Shown here one piece after another: positions 1 through 9,042 of a stretch of 64,000 nt of DNA (the first letter of the stretch is position 1; each line of letters starts with the position of its first letter). The position numbers and the translations under genes are program-made. This stretch comes from SAR92 clade bacterium H455 (GTDB lineage Bacteria; Pseudomonadota; Gammaproteobacteria; Pseudomonadales; Porticoccaceae). The stretch covers positions 2,790,001 to 2,854,000 of the forward strand of contig CP103416.1 in the NCBI GenBank assembly GCA_024802545.1, given 5' to 3'. Below the pieces are notes generated by a model. The model was not told where the DNA came from and did no database searches. It saw only the letters and a list, made by a program, of their open reading frames with translations.

Positions 1-358
1 TATTGGGATGGGCCCGACGGAATTTTTCTAATAAGGGCGGCAGATAAGAATAGGAGGCAGTGACCGAACAGTAGAGTTTCAAAGAACCGCTAAGCTCTTT
101 TTGCGATTGATTAAGGGACTGCCTTAAACTTTCAAACTGACTGATCTGCTGATCCGCATAGCTGAGCAGTTTCTTGCCTTCTTTGGTCAACAATACTGAG
201 CGATTGTCGCGTATCAATAACTGGGCGCCAAGCTGTTCTTCCATCCGCTGAATCGAGCGACTCAGGGTCGAGGGGCTTACATGATAGGCCGCAGCGGTTT
301 TACCGAAGTGCAGACTAGTAGCCAGATGCTGAAACAAGGTTAGTGATCGAATATCCAT
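1..358 (-). CDS. ilvY: LysR-family regulator IlvY, N-terminal part (cut by window edge)
   Basis: Reading the minus strand from the ATG at 358 gives about 119 residues open to the window edge, starting MDIRSLTLFQHLATSLHFGK. The N-terminal winged helix-turn-helix includes HVSPSTLSRSIQRMEEQLG, followed by the LysR linker and the start of the effector domain (KLYCSVTASYSYLPPLLEKF). This closely follows the E. coli IlvY N-terminus as I remember it. IlvY activates ilvC in response to acetolactate or acetohydroxybutyrate. The gene is divergent from ilvC across 149 bp, the classical arrangement. The C-terminal effector domain lies outside the window. Confidence 0.9.
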   Translation of the reverse strand, partial: MDIRSLTLFQHLATSLHFGKTAAAYHVSPSTLSRSIQRMEEQLGAQLLIRDNRSVLLTKEGKKLLSYADQQISQFESLRQSLNQSQKELSGSLKLYCSVTASYSYLPPLLEKFRRAHPN

Positions 359-387
359 GGAGGCAGCTTAACCCTGCTCGGTCAATA

Positions 388-402
388 TTGCAAAATACGC
401 AA
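388..402. promoter_or_regulatory. candidate IlvY operator in the ilvY-ilvC intergenic region
   Basis: TTGC-N7-GCAA forms an inverted repeat 30 bp upstream of the ilvY start and about 105 bp upstream of ilvC. IlvY is known to bind TTGCAA-type palindromes in the ilvY-ilvC intergenic region. An AT-rich stretch (ctatagtgaatatata) follows and could hold the ilvC promoter. The assignment is inferred from position and motif only. Confidence 0.4.
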
Positions 403-507
403 CGCTATAGTGAATATATATCGTTTTAAGCAACACAGCTAATCGAGTACACTTGCCGGCCTTGTAAATTTAACAATCCACCGACTTCCGGTGGCCGGAG
501 ACTGAAA

Positions 508-1989
508 ATGGCTAATTACTTTAATACCCTGAGCTTGCGCGACAAGCTGGCGCAGCTGGGAAAATGCAGATTTATGGATCGCAGCGAATTCACCGATGGC
601 TGTGACTTTATCAAAGACTGGAACATCGTCATTATTGGCTGTGGTGCTCAGGGTCTTAACCAGGGTCTCAATATGCGCGACTCTGGCCTAAATATTTCTT
701 ACGCACTGCGCCCTCAGGCAATTGCCGAGAAGCGTCAGTCGTTTCTTTGGGCATCAGAGAATGGTTTTACTGTTGGCACCGCTGAAGAGCTGGTTCCGGC
801 TGCCGATCTGGTTCTGAACCTGACCCCTGACAAGCAGCACACTGCTGCTGTCAACGCAGTTATGCCACTGATGAAGCAAGGGGCAACTCTCGCTTACTCA
901 CATGGCTTCAACATTGTTGAAGAAGGCATGCAGATTCGTCCTGACCTGACAGTTGTTATGGTCGCTCCCAAGTGCCCAGGCACTGAAGTACGTGAAGAGT
1001 ACAAGCGCGGCTTTGGTGTTCCAACACTGATCGCAGTTCATCCTGAGAACGACCCACAGGGCAACGGCCACGCTATCGCTAAAGCTTATGCCTCAGCTAC
1101 TGGCGGCGATCGTGCTGGTGTTTTGGAGTCTTCCTTTATTGCTGAAGTGAAGTCTGACCTGATGGGCGAGCAAACGATTCTTTGCGGCATGCTGCAGACC
1201 GGTGCAATTCTGGGTCACCAGCAGCTGATTAATCTGGGTGTCGACGCAGCCTATGCTCGCAAGCTTATCCAGTACGGTTGGGAAACAGTGACTGAAGGTC
1301 TGAAGCACGGCGGCATCACCAATATGATGGATCGCTTAAGCAACCCTGCGAAAATCAAAGCCTTTGATATGTCAGAAGAACTCAAAGTGACTCTGCGTCC
1401 ACTGTTTGAAAAGCATATGGACGACATTATCGAAGGTGAATTCTCACGCACTATGATGGTCGATTGGGCCAACGATGACGCCAACTTGTTGAAGTGGCGC
1501 GCACAGACTGCTGACTCCTCTTTTGAGCAGGCTGCTGATTGCGATATCGAAATCACTGAGCAAGAGTTCTACGACAAAGGTATCTACCTGGTGGCAATGA
1601 TCAAAGCTGGTGTTGAGCTGGCCTTTGAGACTATGGTTGCCTCGGGCATTATTGAAGAGTCTGCCTATTACGAGTCACTTCATGAGACACCACTGATCGC
1701 TAACTGTATCGCGCGCAACAAGCTTTACGAGATGAACGTAGTGATCTCTGATACAGCGGAATACGGTAACTACCTGTTTACCCACGCTGCTGTGCCACTG
1801 CTGCAAGCCCATGCTAGCTCACTGACTCTGGAAGACTTGGGTGGCGGTTTGGCTGATAGCTCTAACGCAGTCGACAATCTGCGTCTGATCGAAGTGAACG
1901 ACGCCATTCGCGACCATGATGTTGAAATCATCGGCCACGAACTGCGCGGCTATATGACTGATATGAAGCGTATTGTAGAAGCGGGCTAA
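508..1989 (+). CDS. ilvC: Ketol-acid reductoisomerase, class II (NADPH)
   Basis: This cytoplasmic Mg-dependent enzyme converts acetolactate or acetohydroxybutyrate to dihydroxy-acids in valine and isoleucine synthesis. The 493 residues match the long class II (E. coli-type) enzyme rather than the roughly 330-residue class I form. The Rossmann motif [17 protein letters not shown] lies at residues 44-60, followed by LTPDKQH and [11 protein letters not shown]. The characteristic [20 protein letters not shown] stretch and two C-terminal knotted-domain halves ([15 protein letters not shown] and [13 protein letters not shown]) follow. The ATG has a GGAG ribosome site 8 bases upstream. It is divergent from ilvY, which probably activates it. 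Confidence 0.98.
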   Translation: MANYFNTLSLRDKLAQLGKCRFMDRSEFTDGCDFIKDWNIVIIGCGAQGLNQGLNMRDSGLNISYALRPQAIAEKRQSFLWASENGFTVGTAEELVPAADLVLNLTPDKQHTAAVNAVMPLMKQGATLAYSHGFNIVEEGMQIRPDLTVVMVAPKCPGTEVREEYKRGFGVPTLIAVHPENDPQGNGHAIAKAYASATGGDRAGVLESSFIAEVKSDLMGEQTILCGMLQTGAILGHQQLINLGVDAAYARKLIQYGWETVTEGLKHGGITNMMDRLSNPAKIKAFDMSEELKVTLRPLFEKHMDDIIEGEFSRTMMVDWANDDANLLKWRAQTADSSFEQAADCDIEITEQEFYDKGIYLVAMIKAGVELAFETMVASGIIEESAYYESLHETPLIANCIARNKLYEMNVVISDTAEYGNYLFTHAAVPLLQAHASSLTLEDLGGGLADSSNAVDNLRLIEVNDAIRDHDVEIIGHELRGYMTDMKRIVEAG

Positions 1990-2284
1990 GACCGCTACTG
2001 TACTACTGCATAGTGACAACTTCATCGAATCAAGCCTGGCTCCCAGCGCTTGGTTCGGTGAATCATATAAGCTTCTCTAATAAGCCCCTCTAATAAGCTC
2101 CTCAGACAAACTCCCCAGATACCCTCGCGATATGCATTACTATACAAAAACAGCTATTTATTAGTCGTTGTTTAAAAAGCTGTACGCAGAAAAATTCTAG
2201 GCCACCTTTGAAAAGATGCTTCACACAAGTGCGAAAAGAGTGCCGGGAAAAAGTTGCAGAAGAAAGTGTAGGAGAGGTTTTTAA
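1990..2284. other. Intergenic spacer downstream of ilvC, no gene seen
   Basis: These bases lie between ilvC and the hairpins serving the convergent sugar transporter gene. I see no ORF with a ribosome site, no tRNA and no repeat shared with the rest of the window. A weak inverted repeat (aagc...gctt around 2034-2053) could help end the ilvC transcript but has no T-run. Confidence 0.4.
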
Positions 2285-2330
2285 GATGCTTTAAAGCATC
2301 ATTGGGCGAGCCTATTGCCTAGGCCCGCCC
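2285..2330 (-). terminator. Two adjacent hairpins after the sugar transporter gene
   Basis: A 27-nt hairpin at 2304-2330 has 11-nt arms (GGGCGAGCCTA / TAGGCCCGCCC, one A-C mismatch). A perfect 16-bp palindrome GATGCTTTAAAGCATC lies at 2285-2300. Both are just downstream of the minus-strand transporter stop. There is no clean T-run on either strand, so this is a likely transcript end rather than a textbook rho-independent terminator. Confidence 0.45.
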
Positions 2331-2348
2331 GACGAGATTACTGCAGTC

Positions 2349-3575
2349 TTATGCTCTTCTTTCAGCACCCTTCACTGCGTACCAACCGATATAGATGTAA
2401 CACAGCATTGGAACGATAAAGCTCAATTGAATACCCATGGTATCCGCTGCCACACCCTGGACCAATGGAATCAGTGCGCCGCCAACAATGGCCTGACAAA
2501 CAAAGCCAGAACCTTTACTGGTCATGGATCCCAGACCTTTAACCGCAAGGGTAAAGATGGTTGGGAACATAATCGAGTTAAAGAAGCCCACTGCCAGAAT
2601 CGACCACATCGCGACACTGCCGCTGGTGTTCATGCTGACCACGATCATGACGATAGCGATCAAAGCATTAATCGCCAGATACTTAGTGTCGGCAACATAG
2701 TTCATCAGTACTGCGCCAATCAGACGACCGATCATGGCCGCGCCCCAGTAGTAGGCAACCATCTCACCAGCTTCTGCTGTAGTCAGACCACCAATGGTGC
2801 TCTCAGAGAAGTAGTTGACCAAGAAGCTACCTATAGAGACTTCGCCACCAACGTAAAGAAAGATTGCCAGCGCACCCAATACTAGGTGACGGTGCTGCCA
2901 AACGCTGCCTTCAGCTTTCTCTTCGCTTTCCATATGGGTCAGGACTGGCAACTTGATGCTGCGGAATACAATCGCCGCGACAACTAGCAGAGCAGCAATC
3001 ATCAGGTAAGGGCCCTGAACTGCTGAAGCATCTGCAGCCACAACGCCGAGAATCAAGGCAGCACCAACGATTGGGCCTACAGTAGTACCGAAGGAGTTTG
3101 CGGCTTGAGCCAAATTAAGACGACTTGCAGCGGTCTTCTCTGGCCCCAGTGCTGCCACATAAGGATTGGCTGCAACCTGTAGAATAGTGATGCCACTGGC
3201 CAGAACAAAGAAGCCAAACAGGAACAGCGGGTAGAGGTGCAGACTGGCCGAGGGGTAGAACAAACAGCAACCCGCAGCGGTGGTCAGCAGACCAATAACA
3301 ATACCCTGCTGATAACCGACCTTATCGATTAATCTTCCAGCAAAGGGTGAAACAATAAAGTAGGCGCCAAAGAAACAGAACTGCACCAGCATGGCTTGGG
3401 TGTAGTTGAGATCAAATGACTCTTTTAAGAACGGAATTAAAATATCGTTTAAAACCGTGATAAAACCCCAAAAGAAAAACAGACATGTCATCGCGATAAA
3501 CGCAAACGTTTGCTTTCCCTGAACCTGACCCTCTGCAACTTTTGCGGATGATGCTTCTGGTGTTGAACCTGCCAT
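2349..3575 (-). CDS. FucP/GluP-type sugar:H+ symporter (MFS)
   Basis: This 408-residue inner-membrane transporter has 12 predicted membrane segments. The N-terminal FFFWGFITVLNDILIPFLK and VQFCFFGAYFIVSPFAGRL are typical of the fucose/glucose/N-acetylglucosamine symporter family, as are QVAANPYVAALGP and RLNLAQAANSFGTTVGP. The ATG has a strong ribosome site (AGAGGGGG, about 5-6 bases upstream). No catabolic genes are adjacent, so the sugar cannot be assigned: fucose, glucose/galactose or N-acetylglucosamine are all possible. It is alone, convergent with ilvC. A 7-2-7 inverted repeat lies 32 bp upstream of the start. Confidence 0.9.
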   Translation of the reverse strand: MAGSTPEASSAKVAEGQVQGKQTFAFIAMTCLFFFWGFITVLNDILIPFLKESFDLNYTQAMLVQFCFFGAYFIVSPFAGRLIDKVGYQQGIVIGLLTTAAGCCLFYPSASLHLYPLFLFGFFVLASGITILQVAANPYVAALGPEKTAASRLNLAQAANSFGTTVGPIVGAALILGVVAADASAVQGPYLMIAALLVVAAIVFRSIKLPVLTHMESEEKAEGSVWQHRHLVLGALAIFLYVGGEVSIGSFLVNYFSESTIGGLTTAEAGEMVAYYWGAAMIGRLIGAVLMNYVADTKYLAINALIAIVMIVVSMNTSGSVAMWSILAVGFFNSIMFPTIFTLAVKGLGSMTSKGSGFVCQAIVGGALIPLVQGVAADTMGIQLSFIVPMLCYIYIGWYAVKGAERRA

Positions 3576-3606
3576 GAGACCCCCTCTTTAAATAAATAGT
3601 TGAGTT

Positions 3607-3622
3607 AATAATTTGAATTATT
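3607..3622. promoter_or_regulatory. AT-rich inverted repeat upstream of the sugar transporter
   Basis: AATAATT-TG-AATTATT is a perfect 7-2-7 inverted repeat in the 169-bp upstream region of the transporter gene, surrounded by very AT-rich sequence likely to hold its promoter. It could be an operator for a sugar-responsive repressor, but I cannot name the regulator. Confidence 0.3.
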
Positions 3623-3744
3623 GTTTTAAATATTGTTTTGGATAAATTCTTGTTAAGCGGAGGGTAAATCGCAATAAAGCTAGGTACAACAACTATTCGT
3701 TGAATGGGGCCTTCTTTAGGCTTGAATGCCAGTTTATTTGCCTG

Positions 3745-4332
3745 TTACTCCCCTGAGCTAGGAGAATCGAGGAAGCGAGCCCAGTCTGCAGGGGTGTCTA
3801 TATCCACTGCCGCACAGGGAAGATCGATTTCCACAAGGTCGATATCCGACCTCTGCAAGATCGCTTTAGCGCCACTATCACCTGACAATGCCCTTAGCTC
3901 GGCATATAGACTGCAGGGAAAGAGTGCCGGCACAGCGCGACGGTCAGCGTAATAGGCAGAAACTGTATTGCCACCATCAAACGCATCCAGCAACAAATTC
4001 AGATCATCAATGGTAAGGGCAACTTGATCGGCTAAAAGAATTAACAAACCATCAGACTGAGGATCAATATTTTCCACGCCGACGGCAATAGATGCGCCCA
4101 AACCCTGTTGCCAGTAATTATTCAGAATAACCTTAGCGCCTGAAATCTGTGGTTCAATCTGTTGATGGTTGGCGCCCAGCACAACCGAAACCCGGCCGGG
4201 ACAAATCCCATTGGCCTTATCTATGCAGCGCTGAACCAGTGACTTGCCATGGTGACTAATCAACTGCTTGGCAGACCCAAAACGGCTGGCAGCCCCTGCG
4301 GCAAGAATTAGCACCTCTATATTCAAAGTCAT
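3745..4332 (-). CDS. MocA-like molybdenum cofactor nucleotidyltransferase
   Basis: At 195 residues this fits the MobA/MocA NTP-transferase family. The N-terminal nucleotide-binding signature is LILAAGAASRFGSAKQL (residues 8-24), with LLILLADQVAL as the metal-site strand. MocA enzymes transfer CMP to Mo-molybdopterin for xanthine-oxidase-type enzymes. The gene overlaps xdhC by TAATG and closes a run of molybdenum hydroxylase subunits and XdhC, so a role in making the cofactor for the adjacent dehydrogenase is well supported by context. CTP versus GTP specificity cannot be settled by eye. Confidence 0.85.
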   Translation of the reverse strand: MTLNIEVLILAAGAASRFGSAKQLISHHGKSLVQRCIDKANGICPGRVSVVLGANHQQIEPQISGAKVILNNYWQQGLGASIAVGVENIDPQSDGLLILLADQVALTIDDLNLLLDAFDGGNTVSAYYADRRAVPALFPCSLYAELRALSGDSGAKAILQRSDIDLVEIDLPCAAVDIDTPADWARFLDSPSSGE

Positions 4333-5369
4333 TAGCTATTTTCAGTCACTGTTGTAAGCACGCCACTCAAGGACTGACCGGCAGTGCCCTGCAATACAGC
4401 ATGGCACTCCGCCAAAATAGACAGAGCTATACCCTCAGGCAATTCAGCCCCAAGATTTAATCCGGCCGGCCCGGCAAGGGAAATGCGCAGCTCTGGCTCC
4501 TCAAGTTGCGCTAATGCCAACACCTGATGCTTGCGAGAAACGGGGCCCAACAGCGCCAAATATTCTATAGCGCTGCTCTGCAATGCTCTAATTGCGTCCG
4601 CATCCATCTGTAAGTTGTGGGACATCACCACTGCGGCATCCCAATGAACTGCGGATTTATGCTGCATTAGCTGATCCAGCGGCTGGCGAAGAATCTGATC
4701 CGCAGACATAAAATACCCACGGCGGCCATTGGCGGGTCGCGAATCCCAGAGGGTCACCGTCCAACCCAATGTTTTAGCCATCTGCACAACTGGCTGAGCG
4801 TCGACACCAGCGCCGATCACCAACAGATGGGGCGGTGGGCTCAGCATGGTGAGCAACCACGTCTGATTATCTTTTTCTTTTAATTCTGGGGAGCACCTTT
4901 GAGCGGAACAGTCCGGAGATAGCTGAGAAATTTCCCAGTGATTCTCGACAGCCCCATCAGTGGCAATAAGCTGAGAATAGAGGCCTATTCCACCCTGACT
5001 TAGATGTTCATAAACCGCAATTAGATCGAGATAGTTAAGCTCGGCCAAAATCGGCTGTAACACAATATGCACTGTGCCGCCGCAGCCAATACCCAGCTGA
5101 AAGGCAATATCGTCTTCATCACCACCATCGTAACTCACTGTCAGAGTCTGCTTACTCTGCATCACCCGTGCCGCCTGACGCTGAATATCCGCTTCTAAGC
5201 AACCGCCGCTGAGCAGTCCAAACTGTTGCCCGAGATCATTAAACAGCATCATCGCGCCAGCTCTGCGATAGCAAGGCCCAACAGTTTTATACACAGTCGC
5301 CAGCACCCAGAGATGCTCGTCGCGACGAGGGTACCAATGTTTTAACAGCTCGGTGAGATGGTTATTCAT
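4332..5369 (-). CDS. XdhC/CoxF-type molybdenum hydroxylase maturation protein
   Basis: The 345 residues contain an N-terminal XdhC/CoxI domain (LATVYKTVGPCYRRAGAMML, GLLSGGCLEADI and the conserved GIGCGGTVHIVL) and a C-terminal Rossmann XdhC domain (HLLVIGAGVDAQPVVQMA). Such proteins bind, protect or sulfurate the Mo cofactor and hand it to the apoenzyme. The gene lies 29 bp after the IorB-like catalytic subunit and overlaps the MocA-like gene, so the four genes probably form one transcript. It acts in the cytoplasm before export of the folded enzyme. Confidence 0.9.
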   Translation of the reverse strand: MNNHLTELLKHWYPRRDEHLWVLATVYKTVGPCYRRAGAMMLFNDLGQQFGLLSGGCLEADIQRQAARVMQSKQTLTVSYDGGDEDDIAFQLGIGCGGTVHIVLQPILAELNYLDLIAVYEHLSQGGIGLYSQLIATDGAVENHWEISQLSPDCSAQRCSPELKEKDNQTWLLTMLSPPPHLLVIGAGVDAQPVVQMAKTLGWTVTLWDSRPANGRRGYFMSADQILRQPLDQLMQHKSAVHWDAAVVMSHNLQMDADAIRALQSSAIEYLALLGPVSRKHQVLALAQLEEPELRISLAGPAGLNLGAELPEGIALSILAECHAVLQGTAGQSLSGVLTTVTENS

Positions 5370-5398
5370 GGCATTGAGACTAGCAGCAGCCCAAGCAA

Positions 5399-7603
5399 CT
5401 AGCTAAGCCTCAAGGGAAGATCACGCAGACGCTGCCCACTGGCCTTAAATACCGCATTGGCCACTGCTGGCGCCAAGGGCGGCAAGCCCGGCTCGCCGAC
5501 ACCCTCCGGATGTTCCTGACTCTCCACTATATGCACCTCAACCTCCGGGGCATCGGCCATACGTAACATCGGGTAGTTATGGAAATTGCTCTGCTGAATC
5601 ACACCATTGACCAATGTTATCTCGCCATGGAGCGCCGCCGTGAGGCCATAGATAATGCCGCCCTCTATCTGATCTCGAACAATTCCCGGATTCACCACCA
5701 TGCCGCAATGAATCGCCGCGGTGACTTTATGGACAATAATTTGTCTCCCTTCAATGGAGACTTCCGCAATCTGCGCCACAGCCGAACCAAAGGAGCTGTG
5801 AGTGGCCAGACCATGAAAATGCCCTTCCGGCAATGTTTTTCCCCAACCCGCCTTAGCCGCAACCAGCTGGGTAGCTTCGGTGAGGCGCGGATTGTTTTTC
5901 ATATTGGCGAGTCGGAACTCAAGTTCATCGATACCGGCGCTCTGGGCCAGTTCATCAATAAAGGATTCTTTAAAAAAGGCATTAGATGAGTGCCCTACCG
6001 AACGCCAAAAACCGGTGCGTAACCCCGGGTCCTGAGTCACATGGCGCACCGCTTTGTTCGGAGTATCATAGTCAGAATAAATACCATCTCCAGCACTGGG
6101 GTCGGCAATGAAGCGATTAAATATAGGCCGGCCAAGCTTGCTCAACCAGTCGACAAAACCTTTGTTGAGATAGTCGGGAGCCAGCGCATCGACCCACTCA
6201 TCGAGCATATAACCCATAATGTTTGGACCCACCCGGCGCACAGCCCAGGTTTCAATAAGTCCCTGCTCAGAGACGCCAGCCTGCATACGCACTAACACTG
6301 CAGGACGATAGAAGTCATTAATCATATCATCTTCGCGGCTCCATACCAGCTGAATATTGCGCCCGGTTTTCTGCGCAATCAGCACCGCTTCGGCAACATC
6401 ATCACCGAGGCCGCGACGACCAAAACCACCGCCTAAAAAAGCCGGATGCACTTTTACCTTATCGGCATCGAAGTCGCCGTAATAGACCGCGGCGCCGGCA
6501 GAGGCTTGCACATTTTGAGTGCCCAGATAAATCGCGCAGCTGTCGCCATTCACCTCAACGGTGCAATTCAACGGTTCCATAGTGGCGTGAGCTAGATAGG
6601 GTGCGTAATAATCGGCGGCAACCACTGTCGCGGATTGATCCAACAACTTATCACCCTCACCTTCATCACAGCACTCCAACCCTTTCTGACTACTGTCATT
6701 GAGGGTTTCGTTAAACTTGTTATAGATACTGTCTGATGACCAAGAGCCGAGTTCGGTTTTCTCCCAGTTCAGCTCAAGGACTGCGGCGGCCTGTCGCGCT
6801 TGCCAGTAAGACTGAGCGACAACCGCCACACCACTTTTAATCTGAACCACATCGACTACGCCGGACCGTTTTAGTGCAGCTGAGGCATCGAAGCCCTGCA
6901 GTGTCGCACCCAATACAGGGGATCTCACCACCACTGCCCGATAGAGATTTTCCACTTCCGCATCTATACCAAACTCCGCGGTTCCAGTGGATTTGGCCAA
7001 GGCATCCAAACGCGGTCGCTCACGGCCAATTTGCTCAAACTGTTCAGGGCTTCTTAAGGGTGAATTTTCTGGCACCTGCATTAAGGCCGCCACAGCGACA
7101 AACTCACCAAAGGCATAGGACTTGCCATCAACTATGACATGGCCATCCGCTAACACAAGTTTGTCCAAGGGCTGATTAAGCTGTTTCGCAGCAGCATTGC
7201 GAATTGCCGCCGCGGTGTCCGCTGCCGCCTGCCGAAGGGGCAAGAACTGAGCGCGGGTCGCGTTGCTGCCGCCGGTGGCCTGCATACCCATTTCAGGATT
7301 TTTATAGTCCTCGTGAAGACTGGCCTGGCGAACATCAATTGCCCCTGGCTGAACCCGCAATTCTTCGGCAATCAAGGTGGTCAGACCGTCGAGAATACCC
7401 TGCCCCATCTCACTGCTGGGCAGGTAGAAAATCACCTGATTATCAGGGGTAATTTGAATAAAGGAGTTGGGTTCAAAGGCACCTGCAATGGCGGAATAAC
7501 CTTTCCCTTTAGCGGCTGCAGTGGAGCAACCGACGATGAGTCCAGTGGCCGCTGCGCCAGTAGAGAGGAGAAATAGTCGTCTTGTCATGGAGGCTTTTTT
7601 CAT
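5399..7603 (-). CDS. Molybdopterin-binding aldehyde/isoquinoline oxidoreductase, large subunit (IorB-like)
   Basis: This 734-residue catalytic subunit belongs to the xanthine oxidase superfamily. The N-terminus has a twin-arginine signal (TRRLFLLSTGAAATG) ending in a lipobox-like IVGC, so the complex is probably exported folded and may be lipid-anchored. Cofactor-binding stretches include GGFGRRGLGDDVAEAV, MEPLNCTVEV and the C-terminal GEPGLPPLAPAVANAVF, whose Glu matches the conserved catalytic position. It overlaps the [2Fe-2S] subunit gene by ATGA. The substrate is unknown: relatives oxidise aldehydes, isoquinoline or nicotinate derivatives. The long chain lacking an FAD subunit suggests electron transfer to a cytochrome. 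Confidence 0.9.
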   Translation of the reverse strand: MKKASMTRRLFLLSTGAAATGLIVGCSTAAAKGKGYSAIAGAFEPNSFIQITPDNQVIFYLPSSEMGQGILDGLTTLIAEELRVQPGAIDVRQASLHEDYKNPEMGMQATGGSNATRAQFLPLRQAAADTAAAIRNAAAKQLNQPLDKLVLADGHVIVDGKSYAFGEFVAVAALMQVPENSPLRSPEQFEQIGRERPRLDALAKSTGTAEFGIDAEVENLYRAVVVRSPVLGATLQGFDASAALKRSGVVDVVQIKSGVAVVAQSYWQARQAAAVLELNWEKTELGSWSSDSIYNKFNETLNDSSQKGLECCDEGEGDKLLDQSATVVAADYYAPYLAHATMEPLNCTVEVNGDSCAIYLGTQNVQASAGAAVYYGDFDADKVKVHPAFLGGGFGRRGLGDDVAEAVLIAQKTGRNIQLVWSREDDMINDFYRPAVLVRMQAGVSEQGLIETWAVRRVGPNIMGYMLDEWVDALAPDYLNKGFVDWLSKLGRPIFNRFIADPSAGDGIYSDYDTPNKAVRHVTQDPGLRTGFWRSVGHSSNAFFKESFIDELAQSAGIDELEFRLANMKNNPRLTEATQLVAAKAGWGKTLPEGHFHGLATHSSFGSAVAQIAEVSIEGRQIIVHKVTAAIHCGMVVNPGIVRDQIEGGIIYGLTAALHGEITLVNGVIQQSNFHNYPMLRMADAPEVEVHIVESQEHPEGVGEPGLPPLAPAVANAVFKASGQRLRDLPLRLS

Positions 7604-8139
7604 GAGTTTGCCTCCGTAGATATAGCATTTCCATCAGTCGGATCAAAGGTCCCAACCATACTCACCTGGGTGCGCATCGCCTCAGCGTCTGGCTTAATCA
7701 CCGACTTAATGGCCGACTTAATTTTGCTGTAGGTGCCGCAGCGACAGATATTGCCATTCATGGCCGTCTCTATATCGTCGTCGGAGGGATTGGGATTTTT
7801 CGCTAACAGGGCGCTGGCCGACATCAGCTGGCCGGACTGGCAGTAGCCGCACTGGGGAACACTGTGCTCAACCCAGGCCTCTTGCAATGGATGTAAGTTA
7901 TCCGGAGTACCCAGACCTTCGATACTGGTAATCACAGCGCCTTGAACCGCCGAGACAGGCAGAGTACAGGTACGCACAGCTTCACCATTAAGATGCATGG
8001 TACAGGCTCCACAGAGACCCATGCCGCAACCGAATTTACTGCCCTTGAGTTTAAAGTGGTCCCGCACTACCCAGAGCAATGGGGTATCCGGATCAATGTC
8101 GACTTGAACAGGACTATTATTTAGTTGGAAATTAATCAT
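7600..8139 (-). CDS. [2Fe-2S] subunit of the molybdenum hydroxylase (IorA-like)
   Basis: The 179-residue two-cluster ferredoxin subunit passes electrons from the Mo site. The plant-type cluster motif is CGMGLCGACTMHLNG. The second cluster is in CGYCQSGQLMSA and NICRCGTYSKIKSAI. It is the first gene of the run iorA-iorB-xdhC-mocA, overlapping iorB by 4 bases. It lacks its own signal and would ride out with the Tat-dependent large subunit. A 25-residue C-terminal tail beyond the second cluster has no motif I recognise. Confidence 0.93.
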   Translation of the reverse strand: MINFQLNNSPVQVDIDPDTPLLWVVRDHFKLKGSKFGCGMGLCGACTMHLNGEAVRTCTLPVSAVQGAVITSIEGLGTPDNLHPLQEAWVEHSVPQCGYCQSGQLMSASALLAKNPNPSDDDIETAMNGNICRCGTYSKIKSAIKSVIKPDAEAMRTQVSMVGTFDPTDGNAISTEANS

Positions 8140-8268
8140 AGTTTGGCTAACTTGCTAAAGTAAGCCATATAGATTGCAGACTAAAGGAGAAAACTACAAG
8201 CGCTAAGAGACGCCAACCGTGACCGGCAAGATCCCTGCGCAATGGCGCCATAGACGAGAAAGCAAGCG

Positions 8269-8886
8269 CTAGCCGCGCAACATGCTGCGCATTACCTGTT
8301 TTAAGGCTTCGTGAAGATTGCGCATCTCACTGAGGTTATCTGGGTCAGTCATCCAGTGATAAACAATGCCGCTCACCGAGGCTGTAAAGTGATCCGCAAG
8401 CATTCCTGCATCCACTGTCGATGGCACTTCGCCAGCGGCCATAGCCTGTTCAATCCAGCTGACAACATCTCCGCGACGGCGTTGATGGATACCTAAAATA
8501 ACCCCTTTAAGCTGTGAATCTGGCGCCATGGAGTCAAACCAGAGACGGTAAAAAGCCTCCACATGTTTCGGCGCATCTTCACAGAACTTAATGTGGGCAT
8601 CCAGCGCTGCAGCTATGGCCTTGTAACCAAAGCTATTTGCCGTAACCTGCGTGAGCTCGCCGAGCCATTCATCGCCAACCGATCTAAGTACAAAATCAAA
8701 TAGACCCTCGCGATTGCCAAAACGATAACCTGCCAGCCCGCGAGAGTAGCCCGCTTTTTCACCCACATCTTTCAACGTGACCAGGCCCGCCCCGCGCTCG
8801 ACAATCAAATCCACCGCCGCCTCAAGCATCTTGGCGTCGGAGATTTCTTTGCGCTCAACCTGAGTGAGTCGAAGGGCTTTGGCCAT
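8269..8886 (-). CDS. TetR-family transcriptional regulator
   Basis: The 205 residues have an N-terminal TetR helix-turn-helix (ERGAGLVTLKDVGEKAGYSR, then GLAGYRFGNREGLFDFVL) and a helical ligand domain. It lies between the molybdenum hydroxylase cluster and icmF, all on the same strand. It is 157 bp downstream of icmF, so it could control either neighbour. Its ligand is unknown, with acyl-CoA or aldehyde-type molecules as the contextual guess. Confidence 0.88.
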   Translation of the reverse strand: MAKALRLTQVERKEISDAKMLEAAVDLIVERGAGLVTLKDVGEKAGYSRGLAGYRFGNREGLFDFVLRSVGDEWLGELTQVTANSFGYKAIAAALDAHIKFCEDAPKHVEAFYRLWFDSMAPDSQLKGVILGIHQRRRGDVVSWIEQAMAAGEVPSTVDAGMLADHFTASVSGIVYHWMTDPDNLSEMRNLHEALKQVMRSMLRG

Positions 8887-9042
8887 TGTTTACGAGTTCC
8901 TGAATTTATTTCACTACCGCGTCATGCGCCGGTAGTTTGCGTCAGAAGTAGGCAAAAATGCACGCAGTGAATGAGCTTTAGTTAAGAAATGACCGAATGA
9001 GTACATTTTTAACGCCCTTCTGGCAGACAATACCAAGCATGA

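Noticed and set aside
5579-7576. Plus-strand ORFs opposite the molybdenum hydroxylase large subunit
   Set aside because: Out-of-frame shadows of iorB-like coding sequence; no supporting starts or domains.
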